A stretch of DNA of 64,000 nucleotides from Phocoena phocoena. Lineage: Eukaryota; Chordata; Mammalia; Artiodactyla; Phocoenidae. The position numbers and the translations under genes were made by a program. Each line of letters starts with the position of its first letter. Position 1 is the first letter of the stretch. The notes beneath the pieces are model-generated. The model saw only the letters and a list, made by a program, of their open reading frames with translations. It had not been told where the DNA came from and searched no databases. The DNA lies in NCBI RefSeq assembly GCF_963924675.1, contig NC_089236.1, forward strand, positions 31,829,319 to 31,893,318, in the 5' to 3' direction. Below are positions 23,001-36,069 of this stretch, piece after piece.

Positions 23001-24009
23001 ACCAGACACTATACAACTCTTAGAGGAAAACATGGGAAGAACACTCTTTGACATAAATCACAGCAAGATATTTTTCTGATCCACCTCCTAGAGTAATGGA
23101 AATAAAAACAAAAATAAACAAATGAGACCTAATGAAACTTCCAAGCTTTTGCACAGCAAAGGAAGCCATAAACATGATGAAACCCTCAGAATGGGAGAAA
23201 ATATTTGCAAAAGAATCAATGGACAAAGGATTAATCTCCAAAATATATAAACAGCTCATGCAGCTCAATATTAAAGAAACAAACAACCCAATCCAAAAAT
23301 GGGCAGAAGACCTAAATAGACATTTTTCCAAAGCAGACATACAGATGGCCAAGAAGCACGTGAAAGCTGTTCAACATCACTAATTATTAGATAAATGCAA
23401 ATCAAAACTACAATGAGGTATCACCTCACACCAGTTCGAATGGGCATCATCAGAAAATCTACAAACAACAAATGCTGGAGAGGGTGTGGAGAAAAGGGAG
23501 TCCTCTTGCACTGTTGGTGGGAATGTAAATTGATGAAGCCACTATGGAGAACAGTATGGAGGTTCCTTAAAAAAACTAAAAATAGAATTACTATATGATC
23601 CACCAATCCTACTACTGGGCATATACCCAGAGAAAACCATAATTCAAAATGACCCATGCACCCCAATGTTCATTGCCGCACTGTTTACAGTAGCCAGGTC
23701 ATGGAGCAACCTAAATGTCCAGTGACAGACGAGTGGGTAAAGAAGTTGTGGTAAATATATGCAATGGAATATTATTCAGCCATAAAAAGGAATGAAAATG
23801 GGTCATTTGTTGAGACATGGATGGAACTAGAGACTTTCATACAGAGTGAAGTAAGTCAGAAAGAGAAAAACAAATATTATTGTATGTATGTGAAACCTAG
23901 AAAAATGGTACAGATAAGCTGGTTTGCAGGGCAAAAGTTGAGATACAGATGTAGAGAAGGAACGTATGGACACCAAGGGGGGAAAGTCACGGGGAGGTGG
24001 GGATGCTGA
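20096..24009 (+). pseudogene. L1 ORF2 (endonuclease / reverse transcriptase) pseudogene
   Basis: The start ATG is at 20096-20098. The AP-type endonuclease domain spans about 20096-20810, with the QETH glutamate, the GDFN aspartate/asparagine and the SDHNA motif visible, but a stop falls after codon 121 at 20459-20461. The RT domain lies at about 21450-22450. Its catalytic box reads F-T-E-D at 22195-22206 instead of F-A-D-D, so the first catalytic aspartate is lost. The C-terminal Cys-rich region is at 23395-23600. The frame finishes at 24007-24009. Many stops and shifts occur. Confidence 0.9.
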
Positions 24010-24116
24010 TGTGATGAATTAGGTGATTGGGATTGACATGTATACACTGATGTGTATAAAATTGATGACTAATAAGAACCTTCTGTATAAAAAAAAATTA
24101 AATTAAATTAAAAAAA

Positions 24117-24300
24117 TTTTTAAAAAGTTGCTAGCATATCAAGAAATGAATTGAAAAAAAACAGTAAAACAAATTTAGAGCATATATACATATATAATAT
24201 ATGTTCTATAAAGCATATGCATATATGCATATAGAGCATATAGAGCATATAGAGCATATATGCATATAGAGCATTTACAACTCTCTGAAAGCAAATTGGA
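24117..24300. repeat. AT-rich tail and GCATATA-type tandem repeats
   Basis: After the L1 tail comes a run of imperfect units based on 'agagcatat' and 'gcatatat' (about 24177-24273), including three consecutive 'atagagcat' steps. Several 'atgcatat' palindromes could form hairpins. Confidence 0.8.
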
Positions 24301-27300
24301 AAATATGATTGAAAATTATGACTTCTAGGTAAACAAAAAACAAATTAAATCTGCCTCAAAAAACCTGACTATCCTAAGAGCTATGAAAATAAATTGGAAA
24401 GTTACAGGAGAACTAACCCTTGAAACAAAACACTTCATGGAAAGAAAATTATGGTGTAATTGATTTTTAAAAATAATTTCAAGGCATTTTAAATGCTCTG
24501 TAGCACATAGAAATAATAAATCATCATAAAGGGAAGGATTTCATCAGGTTCCTAAAGACCTCTGCATCTTTGTAGAAGGTGAACCCCATGTATATCATGA
24601 CTTGGTCTCTGTCACCATTTGAGCATGTTACTCTGACAATCCCATGGCACTTTTGTAGCTCCTTATGACATCATGATGTTCAGACCCAGAGTAAGAGCAC
24701 TTCTGACTATGCTGGACACTCTCAGAAGGGAGACATTTTTTATTCATTTCTCCAATTCCAATTTATCTTGAAAATTGCCAGGACTGTTTACTAGATCAAA
24801 TGTGGGGTTTTAATTTGTACCCCTCTTATACCACACTTTACTGATGTGGATTTTTATCTTCTAATGGAGTGATAGCACCTTAAGAAAGTTAGCATTGTTT
24901 ATTATCCTATCCCACTAAATATTTAGCCCACAAGTATGATACTAAAGAATATTTGCTTTGGATTAATAAATAGACGCTAATTCAGAGGTAATACAGGAAA
25001 CATAAATGTCCTCAGGTTTTAAATCTCAAATATCCCTTTATTTTAACCCTAGACATATAAAATCTTAAATTCATATACAGTATTTCTAGAATGCCAAATT
25101 TCTTAGTATCTGAGCTCATATATTCTATATTTTGCCTGACTGTAGATATACTTGAACTAGTTATTTTACAGAGCTGTGTGCCTTAAAGCTTTCTCCAAAT
25201 CTTTCTGTAAATTGCCTTTAAGGCAACATCATCTTATCAGATGTATACCTACTAACCTACCAAAAGAAAGAGCATTTCACACCGTAAGTTAAATGTCTTT
25301 GTAAACATTCAGTTGACTAAAATGTTCAGATATAAGATCTTTTGAATCAAATTTTACCTTTGGAATTAAGGAAACTGATATTCAGCCAGCAAATGTTGCT
25401 CATCTGATGAAGAACAGAAGACTGCCCTTGATTACAAACCAGGCAGTTAATGTGCCTTGTTTGAAAATGACATGCCTTAAGAGAGAGTAAAGTTAGCTGC
25501 TATTTTGAATTTCTAAATGAGGCCCTGATTTCCAGTTGTGGCGGGTCTTGCTGACATGTTCCCAGGTTTCACAGCTATGCCTCACTGCTTGAGTTTTGTT
25601 TCACTGTGTCCTTCTGCCCACGTACTTGAAGCCTCCCTCCTCCGTTTGCTATCAAGCAGCTGCTTAAACATCCAGCTGTCACACGTCTTTCACACATGCC
25701 CCACCCAGAGGAGTCCCTCCTGCCACACTCCAAAAGTACCTCTTGCTAAGCAACTGATGGCACTCAAAACCCAACAGAAAATAACAAGTTCAGGGGAGAC
25801 ACTAAGAATATGAAGAATACGTACGTGGTTAGAAACACCAGCACAATTATAAATGGAAAGAATTTGGCAAAAGTGAGACCAGAAAAATGGCTAAATGACT
25901 AATTATCTACACCTAATATATTGATATCCAAAGAAAAGGGATAATAAACCAAAGGCATGGAATGAGTGAATAAAGGGAGAAAGGTCAATTAATATATGGA
26001 GTGAGCACTTTGATTACTGAACACAGAAATATTTCCAATGCTACAAAAGAAAATTTAAAAATAACAACATGAAATACTAAGCTAATTTTTAAAAAGATGA
26101 TCCTAATTCAATAAATTTTCATCATAATGCAGATATATGGAAAAATATTTAAAAGTTTATGTTGCTGTAAAAAGTAAACCTGAAAGAAATTTGGTGATGG
26201 GTAACCCAGATGCTGTCTTCAGATCTCCTTGGAAGTCTCAATACCCAATGCCATCACTAACACCTCACAAAAATGTCCTGTGCTTTAAAGAGGAGAGGGG
26301 ATTATTTGATATAATGTTTATTCCCCTTGATATTGAAAGGAACTGGCAGAGTGAATTTGTATAGGGAAGGGCAAAAGAATAAAATAAAAATCCAGGGCTA
26401 TAAGTCAAAAGAAAATAAAAAAAAGTAAGTTCTTCAAGGTAAATTGATTAAAAGCATGACACTGAAAAGTCTAAAGGGAATAAATGTTTCAAACAAGTCC
26501 AGAGTGTTAAAATATACATCTAGAAGGATTTGACACCTAAATTTCTAAAGGGCTTGGATGATTTTCAGCAGACCTCTGGCTAAAAATTTGTAATGAGAAC
26601 TTCTCAGTAGAAATATCAAGGGGAAAGAGACAGCTGTTAATAAAAAGGAATTTATATTTCATTTTCATTAATTCACATTTGTTTAATTTTCTTAAATGAG
26701 GAATATGACTTATCACAGAAAAGAGTAAGGGAAAATAATAGTTTGTATCTGCTCAGTTGAACCTTTCTGATCATTTTGCAAATATTGCCTTATAAAAATT
26801 TCTTTACAGCTAAGCAACATTTAACAAATAGCACAATGTAATAACAAGCAATAATAAAAAAAGCAGGACTATCTGTCTATAATGCTATATCAGATAGACG
26901 GTAAATATGCATGATTCAAAAGCCATGGAAACAGTGTAAATCAGGGCTGTTCTCACAAATTTAGAGGACACAGTCTGCTCACCTACAATGAGATCCAAAG
27001 AAGACAGATATAAGCACCTTCCCCACACTATGTCTACCACCAGTTACAATGTTTGAAATACAACCAGCAATTTTTAAAAATTATTTTAAAGGCATATTAA
27101 TTTTAATAATCTTCTACTTCTTTTTTAAAGTCTCAGAGAGAGCAATTAATGACAAAATGAAAGCAAAAAGTCCTGGTAAAGAACTTGACCAATAGAGCTT
27201 GTCTATTTAAGCACCTTAGAAGGATGGGGCATCAGAAAGCAGAGTAAAAATGGAGTAATTGAATATTTCTTAATCTTATAAGGCCAGCAGTGGCCTCTAT

Positions 27301-28870
27301 TGTGTGGCATCTTTGGGCAAAATGGAAGGATGAAAAATTGAAGGCCCAAGGTAAATAAATACGTACCTATTGAGGTAGAAACGCTAAACTCATTCTATCA
27401 TTTTTCACACTACTTTGTACCATAATGAAGACACAATTCAAATAACAGAATTTACAATCAAGTTTTTCAAGATCTTGTACAATCTCCAACATTTTACTGA
27501 TGGGAAACAGATTGTGACTTACTGAGTTCATAAACCAGTTGATTATACAGCTGAGACCAGTAGCTCATTTCCTCAAGTTCAGTGGATTCATAGTACATCT
27601 CATAGTCTGTTGTTATTCTAATTTTTTCTCCATTAGATAAACCTATTAATGTCAGTGATATCACCAATGTTATAATTAGACCCTGTCATTAGTTGTATCT
27701 GCTCTACTGAACTGGTATCCAAGGGTGCACTACAATTCAGTTAATTGGAGTGAAACATTGCATTGCTATTTCATGAAACATTGTCTTAAAGTGGTGATGC
27801 TTTCCAATTTATTTCTAAAGATACTGGATGTCGTTGGAGCTAGTTTCAGCGCATTTTTACTTTAAATTTAGGAATGTGTTATTTACCAAAGGATGCTGAT
27901 TAAAATTTTCAATGGTGAAATACCAGAAAACTAGAAAATAAATGGGGATCTCTAACTATTTGAATTATAGGTCACTGCATTGCCTATCATGCAGTCATCA
28001 TTCAACTTTAGTTGTGACTGAAAAGTTTATTTTTTCCCACCTTTTCAAGTTTGATATCAGAAATAATAAAGACATATGATCCAACTGGACCTAAATGTCT
28101 CATGTCAGGCTGGGCTCTGGCACATATGTTGTCTGAGGATTGCCAGGACTCTGTGTTGTCATAAACTTTAGAGTGACACTTACGTGATTGAAATTCATTC
28201 ATTTGTAACACATCCATGAATTCAATTATTCATAAGGTTCCACAGGCAAATAATTTTATGCTATACCTGCTTCATCCCACCTTTCCCAATATTTGAATGA
28301 ATTTCTTAAAGCCAACTTAAGAGGTTTTGTTTAAATAACAACAACAAAACCAACAACAAAATAGATTACACAGATGTCAGATGTATAGTGAAGAGAATCC
28401 AAATAAACAGTGAAAATTGTTGGGAAGGCTTGACCTCCAAACTAATTTACCACATTGACAACCAGCGATGATGCTTTCTGCAGCCCTGAAAAATTGGAGG
28501 CCTTGGATGACACTTCGAGACTGTGTTCAGTTTCCCAGAATTTCCCAGGACTCCACCTCATACAGAGGATCCAGTAATTCCCTTCACTCTCACCTCAAAC
28601 TGATCTTTCCTCTTGGCTGTCTGTGGTAGTTTAGACTGCTGTCTCAATTCCTACCTTTCAGAAGCCATGGGTCTCAATGTGTGTGTGTGTTTGTCTTTAC
28701 TCCTTCAAGAGACACATGTTGCCAAAACAATCTGTGTACAGATCAGAGGGAGAAGTTCTTTCCATTGACTGGAAATGGAAACTCTAACTCTAATCTTGTT
28801 ATTATTAGAGCCCTCTGATAATCTTCCTGACCTGTTCTCCACCATGCCTCTGTGTCTCTTATATCAAAAT
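24301..28870. other. Unassigned AT-rich non-coding sequence
   Basis: 4.5 kb with no recognised gene or repeat. The ORFs at 25538-25813 (91 codons) and 26137-26364 (75 codons) show no signal peptide, domain or family resemblance. No splice-flanked conserved reading frame stands out by eye. Confidence 0.45.
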
Positions 28871-28882
28871 TTTGTTTCATGT

Positions 28883-28995
28883 TCATTTGTTTATTCAAAA
28901 GTTATTCACTGAGTACTACTATACATTCTTCTAGATGCTTCAAAAAAAGGCATCAAGATAGTAAAGTCCCTGTCCGGGGAACTCAAAAACTTTCA
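28883..28995 (+). repeat. Ancient repeat fragment, same type as 13075-13660
   Basis: 'tcaaaagttattcactgagt', 'catcaagatagtaaagtccc' and 'ctgtccggggaactcaaaaa' parallel the opening of the repeat at 13075. A short, diverged fragment. Confidence 0.5.
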
Positions 28996-29169
28996 GGATC
29001 TACAGTTTCCATGTTGTGTTGACTTTATAACCCAGGAGACTAAAATCACTCCTAGATAGACCTCTCCACAAATTTATCTCTAAAGCCATTCAATGTTCTT
29101 AGAAGATGACGTCATTTGCTACAATGCAGACTGATGGTCTGATGTGGTAGAGAAAGTTGGAAATGAAAT

Positions 29170-29345
29170 TAAGTAATCTCAATTCATATTTCATGTCTGC
29201 CATTTTCTGGCTATGTGACTTGAACAGGTCTCAGTTAAGTGGTTGCTCCTAGGTATGAGTGTCCTTATCTGTGTAATTGTTATAATGATTCCCTACTTTT
29301 AGGACCATGTGAAACTACTTCAAATACCTCATAGAATTATCAAAC
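29170..29345 (+). repeat. MIR SINE relic
   Basis: 'gccattttctggctatgtga' with 'cttgaacaggtctcag' and 'tgtccttatctgtgtaattg' follow the MIR order 'actagctgtgtgacctngggcaagt ... tcctcatctgtaaaa'. Confidence 0.75.
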
Positions 29346-31041
29346 TCAGAAACCAACAATGATAAAATATTGTCACCTAATCTATAGACCTTACTCAAAT
29401 TTCATCCCTTGTCTCACTAATGTCCTTCATAGCAAAAGAAAACAACATTTTCTCGTCCAAAATCCACTTCAGAATGATGCATTTCATTTAGTTGTCAGGT
29501 CAGTTTAATTTTCTTCAATCTGGAAAAATTTCTGTAAAATTCTTTGTATTTGTTAACCTAGACATTTTAAAGAATATAGGCCACACGAGCCACATTGGGG
29601 AACCCTAGGCCATCTGCACTTCTTATCAACTGAATACAAATCTGGGGGCTTCTATGTCCCACTTTGGGTTTGAGAACTCACTAGAATGACTGACAGAACT
29701 CTCTTCTCACAACACCCCTGACCCACTATATACCCTACATAAGAACCCTTATTCATATTCAACTTACACCTCCTTTTAATGATCCTTTTCTTAACCCTGG
29801 ACAGAATTCATCATTCTGTGCTACTTTGAACCTAGTCATGAAGACTTCTATTAGATATTTTGTTGAAATTTTAGTTTAATTGTGTATATTCCTTAATAAA
29901 TTCTTACCTCCTTCAAAAAGAAGAAGAAGAAGAAGAGGAACGTAGGCCAATGATTTTGTAGAATGTCTTTAATTTTGGTTTCCCCAAGGTTTTCTCATGA
30001 TTAGACTCAGTTCAGTTTTTGCCCTTTTGGCAAAAATAACACAAGAGTGATATTGTATTCTCCTCATTGCAACATATCTGGAGGCACATGAAGTCAATCT
30101 GTCCCATAAATTGTGATATTAACTTTATCACTAGATTAAGATGGTGTAATGGGCATCTCCATTTGTAATCAATAAGTACCTTATAAGGAGATCTTCTGAG
30201 GCTATGTAAATGTCCTATTGCTTACTACACATATATCCACTAGTTTTACCATACAATGATGATTTGTACCTGAAACAGGTATTGAAATGAAAGTTGCCAA
30301 ATGGTGATTTTCTGAATCCTTCTATATTTATTAGATCATATGTTAGCAGTCATTATTAACTGTGAATAAACTAATATTTAATAGATGTATCTAACTAAGT
30401 TAAGAGAAAGCACTGATTTAAACATTACAGGAAAATGTTTTATGTATTATATACATCTTTTTACTAAGTAATCATTCTCAAGACAACATCTGATTGAAAC
30501 ATAATTCTAAAACTGCATTAAAACTCCAGCACAAAGAACACTGAATCCTAACAAAACTAACAGTCTCTAATAGGAACCAGGAGGAAAAACTACCAAGAAC
30601 ACAATTACTTAAATAATCTGAGTGCACCTGAGAAGTAAGAGAAGGGTATCTAGATATATTCACTAACATGTCATCAATTATTCTTTCTTTTTAAAGTCTC
30701 CCTGCTCCTGAAGAAATCTCTAAGTCTATCTTTATTGTGAAGCTTAAAAGAAAATTGAAGAAATCACTTTATATTTTTACAATTAGATTTGTTATCAGCA
30801 CAATAGTAGAGAAAGAGGACACTCTTCTTCACTAAGAAAATATGTGGAGAAATTTCTTCAAAGGTGATTTTCTAAATGCTTGGGAGTTCAGGGTTTTTCT
30901 AAAATTGTATTTTATGCTTTTATTCCTGAAGGCCACTATATTTTGGCTTTTATGATACCACTTTACTTCTAATTCTCAACACAAATTTTCTGAACAGCAC
31001 AATAGAATGTTCAATGAGTGATAAGAAAATGTGAAAAGTGT
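29346..31041. other. Mostly unassigned non-coding sequence, possible old repeat fragments
   Basis: 29575-29710 (gcttctatgtcccactttgg with 'gtttgagaactcactagaat') and 29680-29905 look like fragments of old interspersed repeats that I cannot name. A short (GAA)n lies at 29917-29937. The remainder to 31041 shows nothing. Confidence 0.4.
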
Positions 31042-31539
31042 ACTATATATGCAAGATTCTCCAGGGAAACAGAATCAATAGGAGATATATATTTGGAGAG
31101 AGCAAGAGAGAGAGGGAGAGGTGGGAGAGAGAGAGATTGATTTATTATAGGAATTGACTCAGGAAGTTATGGTGACCGTGAAGTCCTACAATCTTCCCTC
31201 TGCAAGCTAGAGAACCAGGAAATAAAATTCAATCAAAGACCAAAGGCCCAAGAACCAAGAGTGTCAATATCTGAGGGCAGGAACTGATGGAAGTCCCAAC
31301 TCAAGCAAAGAGAACGACAACTCGCCCTTCCACCATCTTTTTGTTCTATTCAGCCTCTCAGAGGATTGTATGATGCTTGTCCACATTGGGGGGTAAATCT
31401 CCTTACTCAGTCTACTGAATCAAATGCTCAACTCTTCCAAAAACACCCTCACAGACAAACCCAGAAATAATGTTTTACCAGCCATCTGGGCATCACTTAG
31501 GCCAGTCAAATAGGTTGGCACATAAAATTAGCCATCACA
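31042..31539 (-). mobile_element. LTR-like element, second copy of the 13725 family
   Basis: It begins 'gcaagattctccagggaaac' with 'agaatcaatagga', and ends 'ggttggcacataaaattagc' with 'catcaca'. It is the reverse complement of the family at 13725-14253. A GA-rich stretch at 31089-31137 corresponds to the simple-repeat part of the consensus. No internal genes. Confidence 0.7.
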
Positions 31540-31769
31540 TTTACTATTTTATGATAATGGGAAATTTATTTACTTTTTGGTTGTAGAGTAAAGTTTTACT
31601 GTTATGGACTGATTGAGAAATTAGCAAAAAGTCTAAATTTCATATTAATTGTTGATAAAATTTACAGCTTTCAAATACTTATTTTAAAACAAACTAATTT
31701 TTCCTGCTAAATGCATTTTGCTGCCTGTACAGATTAGAGATGATTTGGATAAGTAGATCGAGTAAAGCT
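31540..31769. other. Unassigned non-coding sequence
   Basis: Nothing recognised. Confidence 0.5.
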
Positions 31770-31945
31770 CTAGTAGTATAATAGTCAGGAGACCCGGCAT
31801 CCAAATTCAGCTCAATACTAATTAGTTGTGTGATACTGGGTTAGTTAATAACCATCATTCACCCTGATTATTTATCTGTAAAAGAAAAGAAGTGGATAAT
31901 ATGATCTCTTGAGGGTTTTTCAGACCTAAAATCCTTTCATTCTAA
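31770..31945 (+). repeat. MIR SINE relic
   Basis: 'aggagacccggcatccaaat', 'ttagttgtgtgatactgggt' and 'tatctgtaaaagaaaagaag' correspond to MIR in order. Confidence 0.75.
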
Positions 31946-33420
31946 AGAAAAATTATTGTGATTCTGATTATATTTCTAATTAACACATTGTACTCAAATG
32001 ACGTTGTTCTACTTTGTATATATATCAAACCACTTGTTCCTTACATATATTTAACTTAACTTCCTATGTCTATTATTTTTAATATATTAGGTATGTGTAA
32101 CTTCAGCCTAAAATATCATTAACTCTGCATTAGTAATGGTCCAAAATAAAATATCACTAATTCAAATTATTAACATCCAAATCACGAGATTCTACTATGC
32201 ATGTTTTTTCTTTATGTTAGTAAATATTTGTGTTATTCAACTAAATATTTCCCTCTTTCTTTTCTCACCAAACTGCCTCTGATTATAATGTTGCTTCCAT
32301 GAAAATTTGCTTTCATACAGGGGCTTCACAAATATTCTAATCTGCCTGATAATTCCCACAATATCATAAAATGCATTCTGGTGAATATTTTATTCTCATG
32401 TGAGTTTGGTAGGTATGAAACAACCCCTTCAGGTTCTGATGTTTCTAGAATACTGGCAAAAATCAAGTTTCTACACCACTGGATCAACAAAACTATCATG
32501 TCTAGGCACTGATAAATTCATCCAGGGATCTTGATGAGATCTGATGGTTGAAGTCTGATAATAGAGAGTCAGTAGAGCTTGCTCCAGTGATGATCCCACC
32601 TCACCATAAGTTTCTCTTGGATTGTGTAATTTCCTACTTCTACCTTGGGCATTTTGCAAGCTTCAAGCCAACTATCAAAGCTGTTTAGGTAAAAATGGGC
32701 TCTTGTAATGTCAGACCTAATTCTTAGGGAATTACTTGATAGAAAAATAGTGTTAGATAAGAATCACCAATCAGAAAATTCAACTTTTCCCATATAAATA
32801 TTAAGAAAATGTGAGAAGGATACAATCATAATGGCAAATACCTAATTCCAGTTCAGGAATTAAAGTGAATGATGGAACTACAGCTCAAATTATTAAGTTA
32901 TATCAAATATCAAGGCTTATCTAATAACTTAAATGCCTAACACCAGAACCTGGAAGCTCATCTCTGTACACACAGCCTGAAGAACTATTTCACCTCAAAT
33001 GATGGATTTTTTTCCATTTAGAGAAGCTCTACATCTAATTTTGACTTAGTCTTGTCAGAATAAGTAGACATCCTCATTCTGGGCCAAACTTTTCCTGCCA
33101 TGCTACTTTCATTACTTGCTTTAGTTTACTCTATATTCTGCACATATGCATCCAGGTAATAACAATCACTTGTCTGGAAGAAGGGTCTTTTTGTCATATA
33201 TTACTAAAAGGAGTAGGGATATGTTAATAGTTCAAATCATATTAAATATGCCCTCTGTTGACATGGTATGGCTCTCAGCTAGATACAACCATATTTGTTC
33301 CTTCTGTTTTTTTATTATTTATGTCTCAGGATGCCTTCCATCTCCAATATGATAGCTCTGCTTCTATTTTAAGAATAGCACAAGTGTATGATCACACTCC
33401 AAATATATACTCATATATCT
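31946..33420. other. Unassigned non-coding sequence
   Basis: No gene or repeat is recognised. The ORF at 33146-33352 (68 codons) is unsupported. Confidence 0.5.
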
Positions 33421-33423
33421 TAA

Positions 33424-33460
33424 TAGGTAGGTAGATGATAGATAGATAGATAGACAGATA
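33424..33460 (+). repeat. (GATA)n-type tetranucleotide repeat
   Basis: 'ggtaggtagatgatagatag' and 'atagatagacagatac' form an imperfect GATA/GGTA array of about nine units. Confidence 0.9.
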
Positions 33461-33751
33461 CACCCTTAGTCATTTTGTCTCTATGTTTTGCCCTTTCTCC
33501 TAAGTGCTTTTGTGTCCCTTAAAACAGATTAAGGGAACTATCAAATGATCAGCACTGTTCTTACATAAATCCTAGAGTTTCTTGTCCTAAACCATAAGAG
33601 TTTTCTCTTTTAAAAGATATAAAGTTCTATAACTTTCTTACATGGAGGTTCACGTGGCTGAAACTTGGACTTGAGAATTCTTTCCCAAATCATTTCCCTT
33701 TGGTTCCCTGTACTCTACTTTCTTTTGCCACTAATACCAAGACATGGGACA

Positions 33752-33968
33752 GATATTTATTGAGTGTCTCTGTATGCCAGGTGCTTTCCAATCTCATTTC
33801 AGTTAATATTACTAACAAGCATACCAGGTAGTGAAAATTATCCATATTTTACATTCAGAGGCAGTGAAGATGAAAGAACAATAGCTGTCCAATGCATCAG
33901 AGTTAATCGATAGCAGATTCTAACCTGCCAGAATCAAATGTCTATGCCCTTCCACTGTAACAGCCTGC
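33752..33968 (+). repeat. MIR SINE relic
   Basis: 'atttattgagtgtctctgta' with 'tgccaggtgctttcc', then 'aattatccatattttacatt' and 'caatagctgtccaatgcatc', follow MIR order with heavy divergence. Confidence 0.75.
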
Positions 33969-35334
33969 CTCACAATGAGAAAGCTGTATGCATGTTTTAA
34001 TTCTACCTGTGGTATCTCACAAAAAAACAGAGCCAACAGTACCCCAAGATTGCACTTCGTCTGTTTCAGATTTAATCATCTTTCAACATGGTGCACATTA
34101 TAGGCAAATAACTACAGTGTGTGGGTAAAACAAGAAGCCCTGAATTTTTAGGATGTCCCTTTTAATGATTACTTTTGGAAAGCTTTGTCATAGAAGAGGT
34201 TTGACTGAGTGTAGTTGCATTGATTACATGCTAATTGAATTAGCACATTACTCAAGTAACTTTGTGCTTTGGGATGGCTCTGGGAATCACCCTCTGATTT
34301 GGAGATTGCCATTTGTCCCTGCCTGGAAGGAAAGAATGATGTCTGAGATGGTTGTGGATAGACAATGACCTCATTAATCATTGTGATGGAGATATGGGTT
34401 GCTCCTTACAGTGACTCATTATAGAGTGCATCAAATAATAAACACTGACAACTAGCTAGTAGTGAATGAAGACTGACAGATGGTCAATAAATTCAGAACT
34501 GGCATATTTTTGTAAATTGACTGTGGGTTTGAAGGCTTGCAGTGCCTTTTACCACAACTTTAAATCACTATAGCTGTCTCCCAGATTAAGTAATTAAAAT
34601 TTAAACATGGAAAGTCCTAATATTTGATAATGGGATATTTCCTACTTTCTTATGCCACTGAAATTTACCCAATTATTTTTACTTGAAGAAAATCATTTTT
34701 AGTGTCTCTGAAAAGAAAAAAAATACCGTAGCTAAACTGCAGATACTTTTCTATTAACATCATGAAAAGTCTATATAAAATAAAAATATAGCCACAGAAT
34801 CCATGAAACATTTTCCTGCTAGAAATTATTTGCAATCTAAATATGCAAAATTTTAAAAAAAGAGAACAAATGAATAGCTTGAATAATGTGTGACCCTTTA
34901 TAAAATGCATTTCACAAGTCTAGATAGTCTGCCCTGTAAGATGTAGTTACTACGGGTGATATAGTTTTCTCTTCCCACAACTTTCAAAACTGCATGAGTC
35001 TCATTCTAGTGGTTTTGGAAGATTTATAAAAGACATGCCAATTTCAAAGTCCAGGGTGGTGCATTCAATGAAGGCCACAAACCTGTCTTCTGTGTCTGTT
35101 GTGTTCAGGCAGCTGGACAGTCATTTTCCTGTGATAACTCTTCTGCACAAAGCACAGATTGTAAAAGAAATCTGTCCTCAAGAATGATGAGAAAAATGCT
35201 CATTCAGTTCATTTTATTAGTGACAAGCTTACATTTAATAGCAACATCATAAGTAAGCACCCAGAATATACCTTTTTTCCATGGAGTTATGTACTGAATG
35301 TCTTCTATTTGCCCCTCCAGACATACATTGCCCC
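33969..35334. other. Unassigned non-coding sequence
   Basis: No gene is recognised. Overlapping short ORFs on both strands at 34153-34381 are chance frames. Confidence 0.5.
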
Positions 35335-35339
35335 CTGTC
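35335..35339 (+). repeat. Target-site duplication of the solo LTR, left copy
   Basis: CTGTC, repeated at 35781-35785. Five bases is the expected size for ERVL/MaLR integration. Confidence 0.75.
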
Positions 35340-35780
35340 TGTTAGGGGTTGAACTGTATCACCCCAAAAGATGTTGACATTCTAATCCCCAGTGCCTGTG
35401 AATGTGGTCTTTTTGGATATGTGGTCTTTGCAGAGGTAATCAAGTTTAAAATGAGGTCATGCTGTATGAGGGTGGCCCTAATCCAATATGACTGGTGTCC
35501 TTATAAGAAGAGGTCACAAATACCTGACAGGAGAACATCACATGGTGACAGAGGCAGAGGTCAAAGCAGCTGCCAGCCAAGGAACATCAAGGATTATGGG
35601 CAAATCACCAGAATCTGGAAAGAGGGAAGGAAGGATGCTCTCCTCTAGGCTTCAAGGATAGCATGGTCCTGCCAAAATCTTGGATTCTGACTTCTAACCT
35701 AATTAACTCTAAGATAATACCATTCTGTTGTTTTAAGTCACCTGGTCTGTAGCTCTTTCCAACCCTAAGAAACAGATGCA
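35340..35780 (+). mobile_element. Solo MLT1-type LTR (ERVL-MaLR)
   Basis: A complete 441-base LTR with TG...CA ends. Typical text is 'ggggttgaactgtatcaccc', 'tttaaaatgaggtcatgctg', 'actggtgtccttataagaag' and 'attctgttgttttaagtcac'. A matching CTGTC on both sides supports an undisturbed solo LTR formed by LTR-LTR recombination. It has no coding capacity; the 99-codon ORF at 35349-35648 lies in LTR sequence and is not a gene. Confidence 0.88.
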
Positions 35781-36069
35781 CTGTCCATCCTGCATTGTAT
35801 CCATCCAGGCTGCAACAATGAGCTTCTCACAACTGGTTCTGTTAGGCCAAAATAAAATTCTAGCAGGAAATTCAGAGGCAGTAAAAGAGTGGGGACAGGT
35901 ATTTATTCCCAGCTCCCTCCTGCTAGTTGCTTTGACTAGGCCATTTCTCCCTCTAAGGCCACAGTTATCCCTCTCCATATATCTATGCTCTCTGGATCTG
36001 GAACTGCCTATTCCTTTTCCCCTTCAGGCTCCTAGGTGTTAGCAGTTGCCAACTTTTACCATCTATACG
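35781..36069. other. Unassigned non-coding sequence between two LTR relics
   Basis: The first five bases are the right TSD of the LTR. Nothing else is recognised. Confidence 0.5.

Larger units (their letters stand above)
19052..24116 (+). mobile_element. Long LINE-1 (subfamily B), 5.1 kb, ORF1 to poly-A
   Basis: The element contains a short 5' leader, ORF1, the inter-ORF spacer, all ORF2 domains, a 3' UTR and an A/T-rich tail (24086-24116). Its leader, ORF1 N-terminus and 3' UTR are unlike those of the full-length L1 at 39408-46597, while ORF1 core and ORF2 align throughout. It is therefore a separate subfamily. It lacks the ~1.5 kb promoter region seen in the other element. Both ORFs have several stops and frameshifts. 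Confidence 0.93.

Noticed and set aside
24117..24273. CRISPR-like spaced repeats
   Set aside because: Units are short, imperfect and without spacers; the genome is mammalian.
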